Source: Ilumatobacteraceae bacterium (GTDB taxonomy: Bacteria; Actinomycetota; Acidimicrobiia; Acidimicrobiales; Ilumatobacteraceae). Taken from it: a stretch of 8,087 nucleotides of DNA. This document shows positions 1 through 5,341 of the stretch, in pieces (positions within the stretch are counted from its first letter, which is position 1; the number at the start of each line of letters is the position of its first letter). The stretch spans positions 1-8,087 of the forward strand of contig SKFX01000142.1 of NCBI GenBank assembly GCA_007117775.1, in the 5' to 3' direction. Both the position numbers and the translations under genes were made by a program. The notes below the pieces were generated by a model. That model did not search any database. It had not been told where the DNA came from and was given only the letters and a program-made list of their open reading frames with translations.

Positions 1-768
1 GTCCTGTGGGGAGGGCGAGAGGGATATGAGACCCTCTTGAACACCGATCTCAAGCGCGAACTCGATCAATTGGCGCGGTTCTTGCATCTGGTTGTCGAAC
101 ACAAGCATCACATCGGCTTCGCTGGAGCGATCCTGGTCGAGCCCAAGCCCTTCGAGCCGACCAAGCATCAGTACGATTATGACGTCGCCGCGGTCGACGC
201 GTTCTTGCAGCGATACGGGCTCGCCGATGAGATTCGCCTGAATATCGAAGTGAACCACGCCACGTTGGCCGGCCACGATTTCGCCCATGAGGTCGCAGCT
301 GCATTCGCGGCCGGACTGTTCGGTTCGATCGATGCCAACGCTGGGGACGATCGTCTCGGCTGGGATGTCGACCGGTTCCCGGTGTCGGTCGAACAGATGA
401 CCCTCGGGATGTACGAGATCCTTCGGGGCGGCGGTTTCACCACCGGCGGTCTGAACTTCGATGCCAAGCTCCGCCGCCAGTCCTCTGAGCGAGATGATCT
501 CTTCCATGCCCATATCGGCGGGATGGACACCATGGCCCGGGCGCTGTTGGCTGCAGCATCGCTGGTGGAGTCCGGGGACCTCGAGCGTGTCCGTTCCGAG
601 CGTTATGCCGGCTGGGACTCTGACTTCGGCGCGGAGATCCTCGCCGGTCGCGTCGGACTCGATGCGCTGCGTGAGCGGGCGTTCGCCGGGGGAGAACCGC
701 AGCGTCGCAGCGGCCGCCAGGAGGCGCTCGAGAATGTTGTGGCCCGCCATATCGAGCGGACCCGCTGA
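1..768 (+). CDS. xylA: Xylose isomerase, class II, C-terminal part (5' end outside window)
   Basis: Interconverts D-xylose and D-xylulose in the cytoplasm, the first step of bacterial xylose use. The frame is open from base 1 and starts inside the protein with LWGGREGYETLLNTD, so about 255 residues of a roughly 440-residue enzyme are present. The TTG at 37 lies inside this conserved block and is not a real start. The metal-binding set of the family is visible: E in LVEPKP (codon at 139) with the following lysine, E and H in NIEVNHATLAGH, D in SIDAN, both D of GWDVD, and D in GGLNFDAK. The catalytic His/Asp of the N-terminal half is upstream of the window. The C-terminus SGRQEALENVV matches the usual end, so the 3' end is intact. 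The wording (NTD, EPTKHQYDYD, GGFTTGGLNFDAK) is that of the long class II enzymes, not the shorter class I enzyme typical of Streptomyces. It converges with the repressor gene; the two stop codons are 9 bp apart. Confidence 0.96.
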   Translation, partial: VLWGGREGYETLLNTDLKRELDQLARFLHLVVEHKHHIGFAGAILVEPKPFEPTKHQYDYDVAAVDAFLQRYGLADEIRLNIEVNHATLAGHDFAHEVAAAFAAGLFGSIDANAGDDRLGWDVDRFPVSVEQMTLGMYEILRGGGFTTGGLNFDAKLRRQSSERDDLFHAHIGGMDTMARALLAAASLVESGDLERVRSERYAGWDSDFGAEILAGRVGLDALRERAFAGGEPQRRSGRQEALENVVARHIERTR

Positions 769-785
769 ACGCCGACGTCAGCGGG
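761..785. terminator. Shared hairpin between convergent xylA and lacI-type gene
   Basis: CCCGCTGA (761-768) and TCAGCGGG (778-785) form a perfect 8-bp inverted repeat with a 9-nt loop. The xylA stop TGA is the last part of the left arm and the repressor stop (read on the minus strand) is in the right arm, so the element can fold in both transcripts. There is no T-run on either side, so it is not a classical intrinsic terminator. It may still end or protect both mRNAs. A second possible stem, CGGGCC (782-787) with GGCCCG (795-800), shares bases 782-785 and would compete with it. Confidence 0.45.
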
Positions 786-1827
786 CCGTGATGGGGCCCG
801 AACGCGCCGGGCCGGTGGTGGAGCGCACGATCAACTCCGGTACGACCATCTCGTTGAGCGCAGCGCGCCGCGGTGTGTCCAGGCGGCTCAAGACCGCCCT
901 CATGGCCGCCTCGCCGATGTGGAGTCGTTGCTGTTCGACGGAGGTCATGCGGACATAGTCGAAGCTCGCCAACGCAGTGTTGTCATAGCCGACCACCGAG
1001 AAGTGCTCAGGCACTGAGAGGCCGGCTTGTTTGATGGCTCCCATCGCTCCGAGGGCGGAGAGGTCGTTGGCGGCATAGATGGCGGTCGGAGGATCGTCAT
1101 GGTTGAGCAGGTCCCGGGCAGCCTGCGCGCCGGCCTGTTCGGTGAAGTGCCCGTCGATGATCATCGGTTCGAGGCCATGGCGATGCATCGCGTCCACGAA
1201 GCCCTCACGCCGTTCGGCCGAACCAGCACCGTCACCACCGGAGATATGGCAGATCCGCCGATGCCCGAGTTCGGCGAGATGGTCGACAACCAGATTGGAT
1301 CCGAGACGATTGTCGTTGCAGACCGTGTCGACGAGGGGGTGATCGATGGCTCGACTTATCGCACAGACCGGGAGCTGCTCGGCTGCGGCAATGACCACGT
1401 CATCGTCGAGGATCGTGCCCGCCAGCAACAAGGCGTCGACCTGCAGATCGATCATGCTGTCGAGGGCGGCCCGTTCGACGTCGGCCTGTTGACGGCCGTT
1501 GTTGATCAAGATCCGGTAGCCAGACGCCGAGGCCACGGCGTGGATGCCCTCGGTGACCTCGGAGAAGAACAGGTTGTGCAGATCGTAGAAGATCAATCCG
1601 ACCGTCAGGGTGCGCCGAGATGCCAACTGTCGAGCTGCGAGGTTGGGTCGATAGTTGAGTTCGCGCGCCGCGCGCTGGACTGCAGCGCGCGACGAGTCCG
1701 AGACCCGCGGTGATTCCCGCATGACCAGGCTCACCAGCGATCGCGACACGCCGGCGCGCTGGGCCACATCATCCATCGTCGGACGTTCCATCGAGACAGT
1801 CTCTGCTGTGGCCGACACATTCGTCAA
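778..1827 (-). CDS. LacI-family transcriptional repressor
   Basis: DNA-binding regulator, likely controlling the divergent sugar-uptake operon. Counted from the TTG at 1827, the helix-turn-helix is PTMDDVAQRAGVSRSLVSLVM (residues 16-36). The hinge helix NYRPNLAARQLASRR (58-72) follows, then a periplasmic-binding-protein-like effector domain from about residue 73 (LTVGLIFYDLHNLFFSEV) to the end. The conserved late segment VVGYDNTALASFDYVRMTSVEQ is present. The total of 349 residues is normal for the family. The start is uncertain: TTG at 1827 and GTG at 1818 have no clear ribosome site. The ATG at 1791 (MERPTMDD, giving 337 residues) places the N-terminus where LacI relatives usually begin and may be the true start. 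By position, the effector is probably the imported sugar or a catabolic intermediate. Regulator of this operon is inference from divergence and the palindromes between the genes. Confidence 0.93.
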   Translation of the reverse strand: MTNVSATAETVSMERPTMDDVAQRAGVSRSLVSLVMRESPRVSDSSRAAVQRAARELNYRPNLAARQLASRRTLTVGLIFYDLHNLFFSEVTEGIHAVASASGYRILINNGRQQADVERAALDSMIDLQVDALLLAGTILDDDVVIAAAEQLPVCAISRAIDHPLVDTVCNDNRLGSNLVVDHLAELGHRRICHISGGDGAGSAERREGFVDAMHRHGLEPMIIDGHFTEQAGAQAARDLLNHDDPPTAIYAANDLSALGAMGAIKQAGLSVPEHFSVVGYDNTALASFDYVRMTSVEQQRLHIGEAAMRAVLSRLDTPRRAALNEMVVPELIVRSTTGPARSGPITAR

Positions 1828-1854
1828 TTGTCGTGCTGGGGTGTTCTGGAGAAC

Positions 1855-1884
1855 TTGACGACCTGAGCCGAAGTGTGATCATAT
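1855..1884 (+). promoter_or_regulatory. Candidate promoter of the transport operon
   Basis: TTGACG at 1855-1860 is close to the TTGACA -35 consensus. With 18-bp spacing, TCATAT (1879-1884) sits where a -10 would be, but it matches TATAAT at only three of six positions. Transcription would start near 1890, just before the palindrome at 1902-1913. The good -35 and poor -10 could suit a regulated promoter, but this is a weak call. Confidence 0.3.
1878..1883 (-). promoter_or_regulatory. Candidate -10 box of the repressor gene
   Basis: On the minus strand these bases read TATGAT, five of six matches to TATAAT. Transcription would start near 1871 and give a leader of about 45-80 nt, depending on which repressor start is used. 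No good -35 hexamer is seen 17-18 bp upstream; that place overlaps the palindrome at 1902-1913. Bound repressor could therefore control its own gene as well as the operon. Confidence 0.3.
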
Positions 1885-1895
1885 GACCGAGGTCA
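1884..1895. promoter_or_regulatory. Palindrome TGACCGAGGTCA, possible operator
   Basis: TGACC and GGTCA are perfect inverted copies separated by GA. The site overlaps the expected transcription start of the operon and lies next to the candidate -10 boxes. It lacks the central CG of usual LacI-family operators, so it may bind another regulator or be chance. Confidence 0.3.
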
Positions 1896-1901
1896 CGTGG
1901 T

Positions 1902-1913
1902 TGGAGCGCTCCA
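1902..1913. promoter_or_regulatory. Candidate LacI-family operator TGGAGCGCTCCA
   Basis: A perfect 12-bp palindrome centred on CG, the layout of LacI/GalR/RbsR-type operators (symmetric half-sites around a central CG, with TG and CA at the ends). It lies between the divergent repressor and operon genes. Relative to the proposed operon start it would be at about +12 to +23, where bound repressor blocks elongation. It also overlaps the -35 region for the repressor gene. Binding by the adjacent repressor is inferred. Confidence 0.5.
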
Positions 1914-2068
1914 TCTGGGAGTGTCCGGCCCACCGATCAGCCCGACCATCATGAACCCGATTCCGTCTGAACTCACCGGCGTCGAAGCTGTTCGGATTTG
2001 TGTCGCCCGGATGCGACCGGCCAAGGTTGGCGCCACTCTGTGGTCGGTGATCGATCGACCCACGTTCG

Positions 2069-2088
2069 CAGCGTCACCTCAGACGCTG
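2069..2088 (+). other. Leader hairpin upstream of the binding-protein gene
   Basis: CAGCGTC (2069-2075) and GACGCTG (2082-2088) are a perfect 7-bp inverted repeat with a 6-nt loop, 65 nt before the start codon of the binding-protein gene. No T-run follows, so it is not an obvious terminator. Role unknown. Confidence 0.35.
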
Positions 2089-2153
2089 TCATGTCCGCCT
2101 CACGTGTTCGTGCGTGGACGGAATCATCACACCACCATCAAGGGGGAAACCAA

Positions 2154-3209
2154 ATGAGGAGAATGAGAACAGTACTGGCGCCCGTTGCGGCGCTGTCGCT
2201 TGTCCTCGCAGCGTGCGGCGGTGACGATTCGTCATCCGACGATGCAGCACCGGACACCGGCGAGGCTGTCGATGAGGCAGTCGAGGTCGACGACACCGAT
2301 GACGGTGACGCGGTCGAGGAGGCTGAGGTGACCACCGCTGGTGGTGGCGACCTCACCATCCACATGGTCACCCACTCCGATGACGGCCCGTTCTGGTCCG
2401 TCGTCAAGCGCGGTGCCGACGCTGCTGCCGCCGATCTCGGCATCGAGGTCGTGTGGCTCGGATCCAACAATGATCCCGAGACCCAGGTCCAGATGATCGA
2501 GCAGGCCGTCTCCGAGGGCTCTGCTGGCATCGCTGCGTCGCTGCCCAGCCCCGACCAGCTCGTCGGCCCGCTGACGGCTGCGGTCGATGGTGGGATTCCG
2601 GTCATCACGCTCAACTCGGGCTCGAATGACTACCAGGCCATCGGCGCGCTGACCCACGTCGGCCAGGATGAGATCATCGCCGGTCGCGGTGCTGGTGAGC
2701 GCTTCAATGAGCTCGGTGCGACCAAGATCCTGTGCGGTATGCAGGAGCAGTCGAACGTGGCGCTCGAGGAGCGCTGTGAGGGCCTCGCTGAGACCTTCGA
2801 CGGTGAAGTCATCATCGACTTCGTCGGTCTCGACGCTGACCAGACCAGCCAGACGAACACCATCAAGGCGGCCATGGAGGCTGACCCGGACATCGATGGT
2901 TTCATGGGCACCGGCCCGGTCATCGCCATGTCGGGTCTCAACGCCGCCCAGGACATCGGCCGCGACGCGGTCGTGGCAGGTTTCGACCTGACCCCTGAGC
3001 TGCTCGACGCCATCGAGGCCGGCGACGTTGCGTTCACCGTGGATCAGCAGCAGTACCTGCAGGGCTACATGCCCGTGCTGTTGCTCTACTTGAACGTCAC
3101 CAACCAGAACACCCTCGGTGGTGGCCTGCCGATCCTGACCGGCCCCGGTTTCGTCGATCCCGACAACGCCGGCGAGGTCAAGTCGCTCTCGGCGCAGGGC
3201 ACCCGCTGA
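2154..3209 (+). CDS. Sugar ABC transporter substrate-binding lipoprotein
   Basis: Captures a sugar or polyol outside the membrane and delivers it to the permease. The ATG at 2154 is chosen because GGGGG (2142-2146) sits 7 nt upstream and the protein then opens with a lipoprotein signal: MRRMR, a hydrophobic stretch, then LVLAAC with the lipidated cysteine at residue 21. An acidic linker follows (17 Asp/Glu among residues 24-58). The type 1 periplasmic-binding fold (Peripla_BP_4 style) runs from about 67 to 345: IHMVTHSDDGPFW (69-81), GIPVITLNSG (147-156), VVAGFDLTPE (273-282) and VDQQQYLQGY (296-305), which carry the usual ligand-contact positions. Mature-domain Cys194 and Cys208 could form a disulfide. 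At 351 residues it is normal once the linker is allowed for. It resembles ribose/fructose/inositol-type binding proteins. The ligand cannot be read directly; the IolC-like kinase downstream suggests inositol or a related compound. Confidence 0.93.
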   Translation: MRRMRTVLAPVAALSLVLAACGGDDSSSDDAAPDTGEAVDEAVEVDDTDDGDAVEEAEVTTAGGGDLTIHMVTHSDDGPFWSVVKRGADAAAADLGIEVVWLGSNNDPETQVQMIEQAVSEGSAGIAASLPSPDQLVGPLTAAVDGGIPVITLNSGSNDYQAIGALTHVGQDEIIAGRGAGERFNELGATKILCGMQEQSNVALEERCEGLAETFDGEVIIDFVGLDADQTSQTNTIKAAMEADPDIDGFMGTGPVIAMSGLNAAQDIGRDAVVAGFDLTPELLDAIEAGDVAFTVDQQQYLQGYMPVLLLYLNVTNQNTLGGGLPILTGPGFVDPDNAGEVKSLSAQGTR

Positions 3210-3220
3210 TAACACACCGT

Positions 3221-3238
3221 TGATCCGCTCGCGGATCA
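3221..3238 (+). other. Short perfect hairpin after the binding-protein gene
   Basis: TGATCCGC (3221-3228) and GCGGATCA (3231-3238) are perfect inverted copies with 2 bp between, folding as a 7-bp stem with a CTCG loop. It begins 11 nt after the stop codon and stands just upstream of a larger hairpin. It is probably part of the same mRNA-processing or partial-termination region. Confidence 0.5.
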
Positions 3239-3249
3239 CATGATGCGAT

Positions 3250-3284
3250 GGGGTTCGGGGCCGGTCAGACCGGCTCCGAACCCC
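3250..3284 (+). terminator. Strong intercistronic hairpin, probable partial terminator or mRNA stabiliser
   Basis: GGGGTTCGG (3250-3258) pairs with CCGAACCCC (3276-3284). The pairing continues inward through one G-U pair and GCCGG/CCGGC, a stem of about 15 bp with a TCAGA loop. No U-run follows directly (TTTT appears only at 3299-3302), so full intrinsic termination is doubtful. In binding-protein transport operons such hairpins commonly protect the binding-protein mRNA and reduce read-through, giving more binding protein than membrane parts. That role is inferred here from place and strength. Confidence 0.6.
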
Positions 3285-3430
3285 TGTGCACCGCACCGTT
3301 TTCTCTCCATCTATCGTGTTGCTGTTCGCTTCGATCAGCCAGCAGTGCTGCCGATGCGCAGCGTGCACGGCGAAGTCGAGCACCCGTTCACTGATCGACC
3401 ACCTCGTCACTCGGTTCTGGGGGACCGCCA

Positions 3431-5341
3431 ATGTCTGAGACAGTTCTGTCAGATTCCACCAGCCCTGCACGTGCGACGGCACCGGTCGATGAGCGGTTGG
3501 CCTATCGCAGTGTCTTCCAGCGGCTGCTGATCCGGCCCGAGATCGGGGCGTTGATCGGCCTCGTCGGCATCTGGGTCTTCTTCTGGGCCACGTCAGTTCC
3601 CTTCGGCACCGCCAACGCTGCCGCGAGCATCCTCGATGTCGCAGCCACGCTCGGAATCATGGCCGTTGCGGTCTCGATGCTCATGATCGGCGGCGAATTC
3701 GACCTGTCGACCGGTGCGATGACCGGAGCGATGGGCATCTTGATCATCTTGTTGGTGAAAGAGGTCGGCGACCTCGGTGGAGCGGGCCTCAGCCTGTTCA
3801 TCGCCATTCCCATCTCGTTGGCGGTGGCGCTCGCCATTGGCTTCTTCAACGGGTGGATGGTCGAAAAGACCCTCCTGCCGTCGTTCATCGTCACCTTGGG
3901 AACGTTCTTCATCGTCAAGGGTGCCAAGCTGGGCTTCTCGAAACTGACCGTCGACCAGATCCAGGTCGGCCGGATCGACGAGGGTGCCGGCTACTCGTTC
4001 TGGCGGCCGATCTTCGCGGCTGAGTGGGATCGGACCAAGCATCAGTACGAGTACCGCGATGTGATTTACACCCTCGGACTGATCATCGGGTTGATGATCA
4101 TCGCCGTGGCGGTGTTCGAGTTGTTCTTCCAGCGACGCGGCGAGCGTCGTCCGACGGGAGCCCTCGCATTCGTGATCGGCCTCGCCGGGCTGTACGGCGG
4201 GGTCGCGGTACTGCATCTCACCGATGGGTACGGCGGCAACCTGCTGGCTTCGGTGATGTTCGGGGTCTTCGGTCTCCTGGCGGTGGTCGGACTCGGGTAC
4301 TGGCGCTATGAGCCGGTCGGTGACCGTGGCCGCCTGTCACTGGATGGAACGGTGTCGCGTCCGCTGGTGCTGGCGGTCGTGCTGTTCGCGCTGGCGATCG
4401 CGGTGGCGATGATCCTCGATGCGACCAACAATGAATCGCTGTTCTTCCCGTTCACCGAACAGGGCTTGCGGGCAACATTGTTCCTGTTTCTGATCGGTGG
4501 ATCGATGACCCTGATGCTCATTGCGGGGATCCGGGCACGCCGACTCAGCATCACCACCAAGACGCTGGTGAATCTGGTGTCGGCGGCGATGCTGGGCCTG
4601 CTGGCATTCTTCGTGCGCAGCCAGTCCGACTCGATCAAATTCCGCACCGAGGCGTTCTCGGTCCTGCTGATCTTGGCGACCATCGTGGCGGTGTGGTCGA
4701 TCGCCGGGGTGCTGTTCGCAGAGCGGACCGCGATCGACCGAGCAGCGGATCGCCTCGGCGGGCGACTCTTCATCATCGGGTCGCTGCTCGTAGTGGTCGC
4801 CTTCTTGGCCAAGTTGCTGTTCACCACCACCGCCGAGATCGATGCTGGTCTGGCCTCGTCGAAGTTCTCGATGCGAATCATCTGGTTCTTCGGCTTCACC
4901 GCGGTCATGGTCTGGGTGCTGGGGCGAACCCGGTTCGGCTCATGGACCTTCGCCGTCGGCGGCAATAAGGAAGCGGCGCGCCAGGTCGGTGTCCCCGCAG
5001 CGCGGACCAAGACCCAGCTGTTCATGCTCACCGCCGGAGCGGCGTGGCTGGTGGGCATGTTGCTGGCGTTCCGACTGAACACCATCCAGGCGAGCACTGG
5101 CGATGGACAGGAGTTCGAGTACATCATCGCCGCGGTGGTCGGCGGGACGTTGTTGACCGGCGGCTACGGCACCGCTCTCGGCGGTGCGCTCGGTGCGATC
5201 ATCATGGCGATGGCGCAGTTGGGCATCCCGTATTCCCGCTGGAACTCTGACTGGCGGTTCATGTTCTTGGGCGCGATCCTGCTGATCGCAGTGGTCGCCA
5301 ACCGATTCATCCGGAACAAAGCGGAGGCACTGCGCCGATGA
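3431..5341 (+). CDS. Sugar ABC transporter permease, RbsC/XylH type, with large multi-helix insertion
   Basis: Membrane channel of the importer, family BPD_transp_2. The start ATG has GGGGG 7 nt upstream. The N-terminal core (about residues 38-170) has five hydrophobic helices and the family segments LMIGGEFDLSTGAMTGAMG (84-102) and LPSFIVTLGTFFIVKGA (149-165). The C-terminal core (about 480-630) has RTRFGSWTFAVGGNKEAAR (499-517), the cytoplasmic loop that contacts the ATPase, then AAVVGGTLLTGGYGT and the last helices. Joined, the two cores make about 330 residues, the size of RbsC. Between them lies an extra segment (about 190-475) with around eight more hydrophobic stretches near 211-233, 243-263, 270-291, 311-330, 347-366, 378-396, 407-429 and 445-464, alternating Arg-rich and acidic/polar loops. 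The frame is continuous, so this is not a frameshift artefact. E. coli XylH (393 residues) has a much smaller extra segment in the same place. Its stop overlaps the ATPase start by 4 bp (ATGA). Confidence 0.93.
   Translation: MSETVLSDSTSPARATAPVDERLAYRSVFQRLLIRPEIGALIGLVGIWVFFWATSVPFGTANAAASILDVAATLGIMAVAVSMLMIGGEFDLSTGAMTGAMGILIILLVKEVGDLGGAGLSLFIAIPISLAVALAIGFFNGWMVEKTLLPSFIVTLGTFFIVKGAKLGFSKLTVDQIQVGRIDEGAGYSFWRPIFAAEWDRTKHQYEYRDVIYTLGLIIGLMIIAVAVFELFFQRRGERRPTGALAFVIGLAGLYGGVAVLHLTDGYGGNLLASVMFGVFGLLAVVGLGYWRYEPVGDRGRLSLDGTVSRPLVLAVVLFALAIAVAMILDATNNESLFFPFTEQGLRATLFLFLIGGSMTLMLIAGIRARRLSITTKTLVNLVSAAMLGLLAFFVRSQSDSIKFRTEAFSVLLILATIVAVWSIAGVLFAERTAIDRAADRLGGRLFIIGSLLVVVAFLAKLLFTTTAEIDAGLASSKFSMRIIWFFGFTAVMVWVLGRTRFGSWTFAVGGNKEAARQVGVPAARTKTQLFMLTAGAAWLVGMLLAFRLNTIQASTGDGQEFEYIIAAVVGGTLLTGGYGTALGGALGAIIMAMAQLGIPYSRWNSDWRFMFLGAILLIAVVANRFIRNKAEALRR

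Larger units (their letters stand above)
1828..2153. other. Divergent intergenic regulatory region
   Basis: A 326-bp stretch without a convincing gene, between the repressor (leftward) and the binding-protein gene (rightward). It holds promoter-like hexamers near 1855-1884, two 12-bp palindromes at 1884-1895 and 1902-1913, a CACGTG at 1894-1899 and another at 2101-2106, a TCGATCGA palindrome at 2051-2058, and a 7-bp hairpin at 2069-2088. If transcription starts near 1890, the binding-protein mRNA has a leader of about 260 nt, long enough for leader-based control. I recognise no known riboswitch in it. Short frames crossing it (from 1897 and 1998) lack ribosome sites and protein-like composition. 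Confidence 0.7.
3210..3430 (+). other. Gap between binding-protein and permease genes
   Basis: A 221-bp non-coding stretch, unusually long compared with the overlapping junctions further down the operon. Apart from the two hairpins listed separately I see no convincing promoter in 3285-3430. A ribosome site (GGGGGA, from 3419) precedes the permease ATG. Confidence 0.55.

Noticed and set aside
1027..1713. 228-residue plus-strand frame opposite the repressor gene
   Set aside because: Antisense shadow of the LacI-family gene; no domain or ribosome site.
1998..2153. Upstream extension of the binding-protein frame to a start at 1998
   Set aside because: It would put 52 polar residues before a clear lipoprotein signal peptide, and the ATG at 2154 has a strong ribosome site 7 nt upstream.
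1897..2157. 86-residue frame in the intergenic region
   Set aside because: No ribosome site, no recognisable protein features, and it covers the operator-like palindrome; most likely chance in GC-rich DNA.
2232..3482. 416-residue minus-strand frame opposite the binding-protein gene
   Set aside because: It mirrors the codon pattern of the real gene, is rich in Asp/Gly/Arg without any domain, and lies fully antisense to a clear lipoprotein.
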